Positions 23,243-34,000 of a stretch of 64,000 nt of DNA are shown piece after piece. This DNA is from Ampelomyces quisqualis. Its lineage: Eukaryota > Ascomycota > Dothideomycetes > Pleosporales > Phaeosphaeriaceae. A program made the position numbers and the translations under genes. Below the pieces are notes generated by a model, which ran no database searches, was not told the origin of the DNA, and saw nothing but the letters and a program-made list of their open reading frames with translations. Numbering within the stretch: position 1 is the stretch's first letter; the number at the start of each line of letters is the position of its first letter. The stretch lies in assembly GCA_018398575.1 (NCBI GenBank), contig JAGTXZ010000009.1, positions 868,001 through 932,000 of the forward strand. The letters are read 5' to 3'.

Positions 23243-23955
23243 GGCACATTTTGTCAATTCGCATTGTGTCACTCACTGACTCTGAGGAAAGAAAAACCGA
23301 GAATGTCGCAGACCATGAGCCAGACCCCATAGAAAAAATTACAATTGCTTTCCTGATATCGCCACCACTTATGATTTATCTTTGCGCGGATGCAGGTACG
23401 ATCATATTGTGGCTTGACCAGCGGTCTGCCTTCCTTCCCGAACCATACAGTCGCTTTGATGAACATGATTCTAGGCTACAGCACGCCATCTACCACGCTT
23501 TACACGAGACTAGATGTTTGTGTTCATTCCAGGTCTCGATTCAGTCCTATCGCTCGGCCAAGATGCGCCAACCGAGTCGTTCATCTTACCTTCCTGGTAT
23601 GGCGTAGCGTGATTGCTCCGAGCCAATCACATCCTTCTCACCCGCGTTCCGCCATCAATACGCCAAGCCATCTCACATATTGCACGGCCATACACAGCGC
23701 AGTAGGCTTGTCATACACCTCTGATCGAACATCTCCCGCTCTTGCGCCGGGAATCTCCAGAAGCTCGGGGTGGCGACCTGCCTATTCGAAGTGATACCTT
23801 AGTAGACTCGAGAAAACAACGGAGGTCCGACGAGATGGGCAGGTGGATGTCAAGAAGTGTAATAATCGTTTTGAGGTATAAAGGGCTAATATGCCTCACG
23901 TCTATATGTATGCGACTCCACACAAGCACGATTGTACTCTCCTAGATCCAACAAG
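23243..23955. other. Intergenic region and carboxypeptidase promoter
   Basis: No gene supported. The 3' part is the promoter of the carboxypeptidase gene, with the TATA-like TATAAAG at 23877-23883. Confidence 0.5.
23877..23883 (+). promoter_or_regulatory. TATA-like element
   Basis: TATAAAG, 73 bp before the start codon of the secreted carboxypeptidase. The spacing suits a core promoter of an inducible extracellular enzyme; no transcript data. Confidence 0.4.
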
Positions 23956-25246
23956 ATGAAGTACATTCTCACCTCGGCGCTACTCGCGTCCGCATCGTTC
24001 GCCTCTGTCGTACCAAGGGCTCAAAAGGTCGACTACACTGGCTTCAAGGCCCTTCGCCTCACATTACCTCAAGGCTCCGATAATGTCAAGGCTCAGGTTG
24101 AGAACCTTGTTGCCCACGTCTTGAACCCTGGACAGTCAGAGCTCGACGTCGTAGTAGCACCGAAAGATGTCGAAGCCTTGACTGCACTAGTTGCGGGGAG
24201 CAAGGTCATCAATGAGGATGTCGGTGCCGCGCTTGCTGACGAGGGCGAGATGGGCGTTTACGCTGGTATGTCGATATGAAGCTTCTTGGACTGATCCAAA
24301 TTGACACCAGGAAGTCCCATCCGAATCATGGTTCACAGCCTACCACCCATATGCAGATCATATTCAGTTCTTGCGAGACCTTCAAGCCGGCTATACCGGC
24401 AACTCTGCTATTGTTACCGTTGGTACCTCAGTTCAAGGCCGCACACTGACCGGCATTCAAATTTGGGGTAGCGGCGGTCGTGGATCCAGACCTGCCGTTA
24501 TCATCCATGGCAACGTCCATGCTCGTGAATGGATCACTAGCATGACGACCGAGTACTTCGCATGGCAACTTCTTACCAAGTACGCCTCGGATGCGTCCAT
24601 CAAGGCCCTTGTCGACAAGTTCGACTTTTACATCACTCCCATCGTCAATCCAGACGGCTTCGTCTACAGCCAGACCACCGACAGACTTTGGAGGAAGAAC
24701 CGCCAGATCGTCAGCGGAAATTCCTGCGTTGGTCGCGACATCAACAGGAACTGGCCCTTCAAGTGGGAAGTCACCGGTGGAGCGTCCACCAACCCCTGCT
24801 CTGAAACCTACAAGGGTGTCGCAGCCGGCGACGCTCCTGAGAACCGCGGCCTCGTAGCACAAGTCAACCAACTTCGTGGCTCGCGTGGTATCAGTCTTTA
24901 CCTCGATGTCCACTCCTATGGCCAGTACATTCTTAGCCCCTATGGATACCAATGCAACCTCAGACCCGAGAACGATGCGCAGCACCAGTCCCTCGCATCG
25001 CGCGCCGCAGCTGCCATTCGCGCTGTGTCTGGCACCCAGTACACTTTCGGACCCAGCTGCTCTACCCTCTACGCTACTACAGGCAGCTCGACTGATTACA
25101 CTGATGCCACTGGTAATGCCACGTACTCATTCACGTACGAGCTCCGTGACAAGGGCACATATGGCTTCACACTGCCAGCTAATCAGATTCAACCTACTGT
25201 GAGGGAGACTTGGGCCGGTGTTGTGAGCATGTTGAGGGATGCATAG
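23956..25246 (+). CDS. Secreted zinc metallocarboxypeptidase, peptidase family M14A
   Basis: Removes C-terminal residues from extracellular peptides. Exon 1 from ATG 23956 encodes a signal peptide (MKYILTSALLASASFASV) and the propeptide. Exon 2 from 24311 encodes the catalytic domain. Zinc and catalytic residues are all present: HGNVHAREW (His, Glu), DINRNWPFKW (substrate-binding Arg), LDVHSYGQY (third zinc His), and YELRDKGTYGF (catalytic Glu). The exon junction is odd. Canonical splicing GT 24266 to AG 24310 joins exon 1 (ending GCT G) to GAAGTC one base out of phase. The frame is kept only with a GG-AG intron 24265-24310, or with a weak donor GTTTAC at 24256. A one-base duplication at 24265/24266 that damages the gene, or a sequence error, is also possible. 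Otherwise intact, about 415 residues. Confidence 0.85.
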
Positions 25247-25504
25247 GTCTTTGTGTCGTCTTACTCATACTTGTATATAAATTCAACACATCGTCTCTTG
25301 ATTACTTGAACTTGTAATGATTTTCGTGTGACCACACCCGTGGATTCGACGGCACCGTCAAGATGTCCTTTCGACGACAGCTGTGTCGTTCTCTTCATGA
25401 CTCAGTACGAGACTCATGGCGGACCTTCGAGCCCAACAATCTTTTTGTCGTAAATGCGCTACCTTGTATACGTGATTCACCGTCCATCGTACTCTATCTT
25501 GTGC

Positions 25505-28500
25505 TTAAGCATAAGCCAACCTCTCCTCCGTCCACCCAGGCCTCAAGTACTCCGAGTCAAACCTCGAGCTCCAACTACTTTTGATCGCGTACTCCTGGAC
25601 CATCTTGATGTCCACCTTCGCGCCCTCTTCAGATTGCGCCCACACGCTGAGCCCAATAATGTTGTCACCCGCATAGTTAAGAACACCCGGTGGCACAGGG
25701 AACTTGACCTCGTTGCCCACATACGGGTTGAAGCGCGCGTATTGGTAGCCATTGACGAAGAGCTGTACTCGGACGTGCTTTGAAGAAGGCGCATTGAGCA
25801 CGAAAGCAAACGATGCATCGAGTTCAGCAGGGATGTCAAGTGGAACGACAGTACGATAGAAGTAAATTCCAGCCCTGTCGATTCCGGTCGATGGAGAGCC
25901 CGACTCCCAAGCAGAATCGTCAAAGCCAGGAAGGATCCAGCCGAGACGTTCGGCAGTAAGACCACCTTCGCTGACTGGGCCACGGATGGGATCGAGTTGA
26001 ATAGCTTCACCGCCGGCCTCTCCTGCAATCTTCCATTGCGTGAAGTTTGCGCCTGAGAGTGTTGCTCCGAGGATACCGCGTGGCTTGACAGCGTCAGCGC
26101 GCAGATCGTGACCGGTGTTGTCTTGCGCAACGAGAAGAACATTGGTTCCGTTGGCGTTCACGGTTTTGTTGGCAAAGGAGAGCGTCATATTGCCGGTTCC
26201 GACGGTTGAGTTCCCAAGATACGAGCCTACGAAGTCGCCGTTGAGCCAGGCGCTCCATCCGAAAGCTTTTCCACCTTGAATAGCTAGCTTGACGCCAGTC
26301 GCGGCACCATCAAAGTATCCACGGAAGAGGTGGAAGCTGTTGTGGAAACCGTACTCATCAACGTATAGTACTGGAAGAGTGTCGGGCTTAGTGGGGTTTG
26401 GTGTTGTAAGGTGGTCTGCAACGACCCATGCGGCGCCACTGTCGTCGTAGTTGGGAAGCTTCTCTGGTAGCGTGTCCTGTACTTTCCAGTTGTCGAGCGC
26501 AGGGAGCGCGATAGTGCCATTGAATGCCGCGACTGTGCCTTTGAGACTACCATAGGCTGTGCGGTAAGTATCCAGTTTCTGGCCGTTCCATGAGAGTGTC
26601 TCGGCGCTCCTGGATGCGAAAACTTCAATTCCGGTGGTGTTCAGTATGTCACCTTTGAGTCCCAACACACCATCGGTGTGACTGACGCTTCGCACAAGGT
26701 ATGGCCCTTGAACAAGCACTATATTCGGTTAGCATTGACGAGTGGTTTTTGATATGTAGAAACTTACCGGACTGATCAACCGGCGCGAAAGGATCGTTGG
26801 AAAGATTAGGCGCCCAGAACAAGTAGGCAGTCGGCTTGTCCGCCACAAGCACCTTGATACCGTTGTCAAATTGATACACGCTTATACCTGACACGCTCGC
26901 AATATTGGTCGTTATTCCCCCAGCTTCGGCATGGAAGGTTCCGTTTGTGCTGTAGCCAGTGCTGACAAGAGAGCCATTCGTTGCACTCTTGATGTGGAAC
27001 TCCACAGACTCTCCCGTACCTGTCCACAGCACTACTACGGGCTTTGCGTCGATGATCGCATACGTCAAAACTTCAGCAGTCGAGTACGTGAGAGTATGAT
27101 TCCCAATGGCAAAGTCAGTCACCAGGATCTTGGACTGGTGGCCATTTAGAACAATCGAGCCAGTGTGTTGTGGGATCGTCAAGTTCCCGACCGAGGTGCT
27201 GACATGCAATTGGAAAGATTCGACGGTGCCAGAAGATGACTTGGTGTGAATAGTCGCGTAAAAAGCCGCCTTTGTCTCGGGGTTTCGCAGCTCACTAGCT
27301 TCAACGGCTGAGTTTGTCGTGTATCCGGTGTTGTTACCAAGTCGGTCGGTTACAGTCAGATCACCAGCCACACGAGTGAATAGAGCCAAGTTCTTGGTCT
27401 CGTAGAACTTGCTGTCGATCTTACGATTTTCGCTGATGGGGCTGCTGTAGTCGTAAGATGTGGCAACTACAGGAGCTGCGAGTGCACCCCAGTTGGTACC
27501 GCCGTACATCATGTAAAGACTGACAGCCGTGACTCTTTGCGCAATGAGGTTACGATAGAAGCTGATACTATGTAAGCGGAGTGTGCATGAAGTTGCAAGG
27601 AATAACTCACATATTTGCAAAATCCGCTCCGATATCAGCAGGGCAGCCACCTTGTGGCCCGGACCAAGGATTGTATGATCCGCCCTGGAATTCGGGGAAG
27701 AAACTCGGTTGTGTAGGCGACACTTCCACAAAGTGATCATAGTAGTCGATGACTTGATATGCCCTGTAGAGCTTTAGTATACCAACGATTTGGGAAGTTT
27801 TCATCTAGACTTACACGTATTTACCATTCGTTCCTGTGCACTCACTCAGGTCGCACGACCAACACGATGGGTAGCTATCCAGACCAGCAACATCAACGTT
27901 GCCCACAGCACCCGGAGCATAATCCTTCGACCAAGACTTGGTGTTCATGTTCGGGTCATTATGAATCAATGGAGTATCGATGCCGTTCGCTCGTGCAGAG
28001 TCCTCCAAAGCAGCCATATACTGTCCAGCCGCATCATTGGGAATCTTCTTAGCCCTGTCCCTCCATTGCTCGCCGTACTCGTTCTCAATTTGGTATACCA
28101 GAGCATTGCCACCCTTCGTCACCTGGTATTCGCTGGTAAGTTCTGAGAACTTGGCAAAGTACGGGTCCAGAGCCTCGAGGTACCGGCTGTCGTTATTTCG
28201 CAGGGCTCCGTATGCGCCGGTAGTCACCCAAAGAGGGAAGCCACCGGCATTGGCCTCGGCATTGACATATGGACCTGGTCGTGTAATTACGTACAGACCG
28301 ACTCGCTGGGCGATTTCAAAGAGCTTGGTGAAATCGTGAGCGCCAGTTTCGAAGTCGATTGTTTGGTTGTTGGCGCTGTGGTATCCCCATGAGCCGTAGA
28401 ACGCGAACGCCGTGAAACCAGCAGCTTTGATCTTTTCGAGCAGATCTTCCCACACCTCAGGGACAGGAATACGCCAATAATGGATCTCGCCACTGAAAAC

Positions 28501-28683
28501 GAATAGTCGTTTGCCGTTAACTTTGAAGCTGTAATGGTCCCATTGGACAACCTGGTTCAGACCATTGTCGTGGAGCGGCCATTGTTCGACGTTGTTATTT
28601 TGTGCACCAACACCAACACCGTCAGGCACGTTTGCGAGCAGCAATAAAGCCGACAGCCATGAGATGCCTTGAAATGCCCTCAT
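25505..28683 (-). CDS. Secreted beta-galactosidase, glycoside hydrolase family 35 (LacA type)
   Basis: Hydrolyses terminal beta-galactosides of plant cell-wall polymers and lactose. Four exons: 28683-27815, 27763-27611, 27561-26768, 26718-25505; 1009 residues from the ATG at 28683 (MRAFQGISWLSALLLL, signal peptide). An upstream in-frame ATG at 28719 would spoil the signal peptide. The TIM-barrel catalytic part shows FSGEIHYWRIP, RPGPYVNAEANAGGFPLW, the acid/base Glu in VYQIENEYGEQ and the nucleophile Glu in FFPEFQGGSYNPW (second exon). MMYGGTNWG follows at the start of the third. Beta-sandwich domains with many N-glycosylation sequons follow, ending in a jelly-roll (RVQLFVNGYQYARF). The length equals that of Aspergillus-type LacA (about 1000). 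The final exon meets the carboxypeptidase tail-to-tail about 260 bp away. Confidence 0.95.
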
Positions 28684-29252
28684 GATTGGAAGGTCCGCAG
28701 TGGTTAATGGCAACGCCAATGAGCGCCTCCGCCGTTACGTCGGACATTATGTAGTGATGCGATGCAGGAACGGCTACCCCGGAACCGATCAGTGCGATGA
28801 ATAAACTGGAATCTAGGTATGATGTTATGCAACACTTTTGCGGGGTGGCCAAGCATTGCAAGGCCTACAAATGGTGGATTAATAAGACCGTAGACCCCAA
28901 GGCCGGGTAAAAGTCTGTCGGGTGACGGATGTCGGAAATCTTACTCCTCTGCGTTAGTTTATAACGCAATAAAAGTCTTGTCGATACTATGAGAACAATG
29001 TTATGAGGCTGGGTCGGGTGAATGGTATGCGGATTTGTGCAGCTCATCGTGCTCTCCTCATAAGATGGAGAAATGATCTGCAATCGGGAAAGTACTAGGC
29101 CGAAGGTCTTCAAAAGGCGCTGGTCACAATTTCTTAGCATTCTAATAACACTGGAAGCTCTCAGGTACGTTTTGCTGCATTGTGCTTCCAGAATCAACAG
29201 GCTACCCCAAAAATTGGCGTGATTCGGATGGCTTGTGCCTCTGCTCGATTCA
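28684..29252. other. Intergenic region
   Basis: Promoter side of the beta-galactosidase and 3' flank of the P450 remnant. Nothing else recognised. Confidence 0.5.
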
Positions 29253-31035
29253 TCATCGAAGCTTTACGTAGCAGAAATGTCCCTTGGGTGCGATCAGGAA
29301 CCTGTTGTCCATCTCCATCAACTCATCCGTCATCACTTCGCTCAGTCTCGCGCCCAGACGGTTCCTAAAAAAAAAGTTCAGTAGCCAGACAAAGCTCGAT
29401 CCAAGCGAAATGACTGCCGATGCACACTCAAAATCCGCCTCCGAACCACATGTATGATGTAGGCTGCTCTCTGTTTCACAGACCAAGATGTTTCGTCCAC
29501 GAAGCGGAAAGTATCGCAACTATGGGATTGTTAAGTCTGCTGCAAGGAGACGAACGTGAAGTGACAATTTTGATGACTAACCGCAACGGATCAGGAAAGA
29601 CACGCAAGATCTCGGTGATTGGTGTGCGTCTGAGTGCTTACTTCAATACCAGCCGGAATATGGTACTCTCCCACAGTCAACCTCCGACTGGGCACAATGC
29701 ATGGGAAAGCCCCTGGATTGGCACCATAAAACCTGAGTGTCTCATTGAGTACAACGTTCGGGAGAGGTGCAGCATCGAGTCCCGCCAGACTTATCTTGTC
29801 GCTAAACCGCGCAACCTCATCCTCCAGCTGAACCTACAGATTAGGGTGTTTGAGTACTGCCCAAATATCAGATCCGCCAACAATGAGGTTGCCAGCTTCA
29901 CTTCTGATGTTGTCGTCGCATATTGATGCTTTCTCCTCGCTATCGCAAGCTGCGAGCATTTGTCCGAACAAGTTCATGACGTTACCGTCTCGATCGCGCA
30001 TCTCGGTGTCAGGTGATAGCACGTGCACCGTAGTCGTAGAAAAAAATCTGCTCCCTCTAGCTTTGGAGCGGATTTGAAGAGCAGGAGGCGGGGCAGTGCG
30101 CGTATGAGAGATACCTCGACATAGATTACTCCGCTGACGCTTAATTCAATTTGCTGTTATAGATATTAGCTTTCCAGCGCATTGGTTGAAATTTCATTTG
30201 CAAACCACTCACCTTGCGAGCCTCAAGCATACTGAAGCTATCGCCGAAGTTGAAATGGGCAATAACGTCTAATTGTCCACCAGTCCAGTACATTAGCACC
30301 TTTTTGTGCGCCGACCGCATCAGGATTAATTTTCTGCACAGTCAGCTCCACTTTCCCCAAACCTCTGGCTCCCAATTATTTCTCAAACTGATGGGGCTGA
30401 AAGCTCGCGCAAACAGTCTGCATCGCGTAGCACAATCGTGCGGATCTCTCATTGCGAAAATACATGGATATACGATCGGAATGAAAACAGTGTAGTTAGG
30501 GGGCTCACTTTAAGAAGCCAGATCTGACTTGGTGGATTCGATATATGCCTGCCAATTCGGCGACAGCGACTTCGTTTGATGCGATGCGTACCACGCCTCC
30601 ATATTTTTGGTGTAGATTATGAAGGTAGAATGTTCGGCGGCCCCGTGCAACATCCAGACCGTGAGTAGGTGCCGGAGAGCATGGCGATTGGTGTACGGAG
30701 CGAAGTGCGTAGGTTGGGGACCTCTCCGTACTTCGATCCGGCCTCGAAAATCAGGGTATTCCTCTTCTCGTTCCCTGTGAATCGAAGAGCGCGGGGTCTC
30801 AATCAAGACAGTTGTATCTTCAAGTTTCGTTGGACATTTGTCAAAAGCAGTGATGAACTGCATGATCACAAGTGATGCGGTGTGACCGAGGTCCATTTCG
30901 GAGCTTCCATCTCCTGAGCCACCGCTTTGCTAGACCGCATTTACGTTGGGGGTAGCGTTTACCATACATACTTGCTAGTACACCGAGGATGCTAAAATAT
31001 GAAATTGACAACGCCGCCCATGCCGCTAAATACAA
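29253..31035 (-). pseudogene. Cytochrome P450 pseudogene
   Basis: Fragments of a fungal microsomal P450 occur in order on the minus strand, in several frames. A hydrophobic N-terminal segment (AAWAALSISYFSILGVLASM, near 31030) comes first. Then GRRTFYLHNLHQKYGGVVRI (about 30640-30580), and FARAFSPISLRNNWEPEVWG (about 30400). The I-helix NLIVGGSD follows (about 29880), then NETLRF, the ExxR motif (about 29750), the haem loop FGGG..VCIG (29417-29447) and a C-terminal RFLIAPKGH (about 29290). Damage: the Arg codon of the haem signature is TGA (29428-29430), a TAG follows HPNL (about 29834), frameshifts lie near the WWT segment and after ATELFF, and the I-helix lacks the TTA part with about 12 residues following. 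CGA to TGA and CAG to TAG changes fit C-to-T mutation. It cannot make a functional enzyme. Confidence 0.85.
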
Positions 31036-31045
31036 GTAAAGATTG

Positions 31046-34000
31046 CTAAACTACGACGTAGCAACAAATGCCGTTCTCCACGCGTCCAACCTCTTCTCCA
31101 TGGATGTACTCCAACGATTCCTTGAAGGAGTTCATAGTAGCAAGCAGCCTTTCCCGCTCTTCTTCCACACTACCAATGTCGAAGATTACTTCTCTCTTCG
31201 CATGGCCCTGACCAAATCGAATAGTTCCGCCACTTTCGCTCCAATTCGTCTTCATACTATCGTCGATCCCTTTCTTGCCGAACGCAAGAAGAGGTGCGTG
31301 TTGTCCGCCCAAGGCAGTCGCATGCGAATTACCCTCATAGTCCGGATAGGTGTCTGACTCCAACCTGTCGAGTATTGCGGCGACAAATTGATGAAAGTCT
31401 GCCATGTATGAAACCAGAGGAAGTCGCGCTTGATGTTTGGTGGTTATTCGACGGTGTACGTACTCTAAGATAGGCATAGTAGAAGTCATGGCCTCGAACA
31501 TATGAGTAAGAGAGGCGAGAATATAGGATTGTTCGAAAAGATGTCGCGTGTTTTTCAGCTGCTCGGTGCCGCGAATGAAGGCGTGTGAGACGGCATATAT
31601 GGATGTCAGAATCGAAGAAACACTCTCGGCATCCGTGACGCGGACTTCGAAAATCAGGGCATCGATTACTGATGGGAGAGACTGCAGGATAGGACTGGCG
31701 ATGAGTGACGCGATGCTGGAAGAAAATGCCAACTCGAGATAGGTGGGAAAGACTCCTTGGAGGAGTATCGCTCGAAGAGATGCTCTATCGATGGCTGGCG
31801 CTTCGTTTAAGCAAAGTGCAGCGGTCAGCTGGTTCACAAGATAGGATTGCTGATTGTCCGCAGCGGCTTGTTGCGCCACCGTCTGTATGAAGACCGAGAG
31901 CTGTTTCGCTGTACCTGGCTCCCTCACTTTGGGAGCATATCCGCATAGGCGACCCACGACATATGTGGGATCGGCCGACGGTAACGGGAATGTTACCGAG
32001 TCCGTAAAGAATGGGATAACAGGACAAATGTCTCCCGTGTACTGCTTGAGAAACTGGACGACCTTTTGGACGAATTCAACATACGCTCCAGTGATAGTTG
32101 TGCCTTGCTGAAGTTGTAGATAATTGTTCTTCATCCTAGTCATCATGTCTTGCAGTAGCGTTGCGTGCATTCTTCGCACCTCAGATGTGCGTGCTGGATC
32201 GTTAGAAGCAGTAGTGTGTAGATCGTCGCGCATATTCGAAAATATGCTCGATAGGAGGTTCAGGCGGCGTGTTCGCACGGTATCTGATGTGACGTCCCAG
32301 GCGCCACTGACCGGATCACGAAAGAAGGGCAGGTTCTTCATCAGCGGGTTGTTGTCGGTAGTTTGTAACATCGAATGGAGAAGTCGAAACTGGAACCTGA
32401 GCATCGACTCTCGGTCTACCAGTGATAGCAGCAAAACGGTGTTGAATTCTTGATGATGCTGCTCGTAAGCGGTGCGATCACGTTCCATAAGACACGCAAA
32501 GAAGTAAGGGCCGAACTTGCGTGTCTGTTCAGTCTGTCTCAGTTGTTGCCATGATACCTGACTGAAAGAGTCCAGGTAGTGGGACCATGACCTAGTGCCG
32601 AATGACACTTGTACATCAGTCACCAGAATCCAGGTGTCAATGCAGTCCAGGAGCAAGTTGTCGTCCGGCGAGATTTCTGCACCGAAAGCATTAGACAGTA
32701 AGTGCCAAAGTGATGTTTGTATGAGCTCGAGGCCAGCGTGCTGTGGTGCGATATCCCTAGTCTGCGGTTCAAGCATGTCGAAATCGTCCATGTCCGGAAA
32801 GTCACCATAGTCTTGACTCTCCTCACTTATCTGCTGGCTCTCTTCATGGATCGTTTGTTTCTTCTGTGATCTGGCGTGCTCTTGAAGCAACACTAGAGTG
32901 TCCCTTATGACATTTACCAAGCGGCGGTCTTCGAGATGCGGCAGCTCTAGCAAGTGCAAAATATCGGAGTCGACAAGGAACGCGCCTGATACTATCTGGT
33001 CTGCGGTGGACCGCATAGCCTTGGCCATACCAGCTATGCAATCACGTAGCGTTGCGATGACTTGCTCTTGATTACGCTCCATGGCTTGCCGCACCATCAC
33101 CACCGACACATCCGTGGTACCGTCAAGAACTCCGGATTTCAGGTAGTCGTCCGCTTCAGTGTGAGCAAGCCGATACTGCTTTAGCGTCTGATGCATAATG
33201 TCTTTGTGCCATAAGGCGAAGGATTTGGCTGATTCGTATGGTTCATCTGAGGATAATTGGAAGGTTGCAAGATTGGCCCAGGTGCGAACATTGACTCTAC
33301 AAGCTTCACGGTGAGAAGTCTCGTGACTGACAAGACCTCGAATAAGCTCAAGTTTTGGACGACATGGCGGAGGCGCAGCCCAATATAGCGTACATAGGAG
33401 GTCGTGATGATTGCGTAGCGCTGCTAGACTCTCTCCGTCCAGTGGCTGATCTTTTGGATAGGTCCGGCCGTGGTTGGGGATCGTTCGGAATACGAAGCTG
33501 CGAATCTTCTTCTCTGTGTAAGTCTTGGCCATGCCATGAAGACCCATAGCAAGACATCTTAATGCAATGTGAAATGAGCATTCGTTCAACTCAGGGTGAA
33601 GGGTTGCTTCAGCGGCAGCATAATTGAAGAATTCTATTGACCCGCTAGTCGACTCTCGTTGGAGTTGCTTGAGACCATTTCTTCCGAAAAAGTCAAACAC
33701 AACGTTGAGCATTTGTTCGGGTCGGCGCCAGTGCCAATACTTGATCAGCCTGTGACACCTCGCCAGATTGGCACGGACGTAGTCGTTGAGCGAACTGCCA
33801 TGCTTCCTGTAAGTGCTCGGGTATAGCTCCAATATACGTCGGACTATGACACAGACACAACCCCAGTCATCAAGACTGAACTGTTCCCGACGGTCTCGCG
33901 TTGGGATGCCCGAAATGTCAATTTCGGCGAAGGGAACAAGGGTGAACAAGGTTGCCCAAGCAGACTCGAAAGCGGAGATGTGTGTCACACTCTGTGTGGC

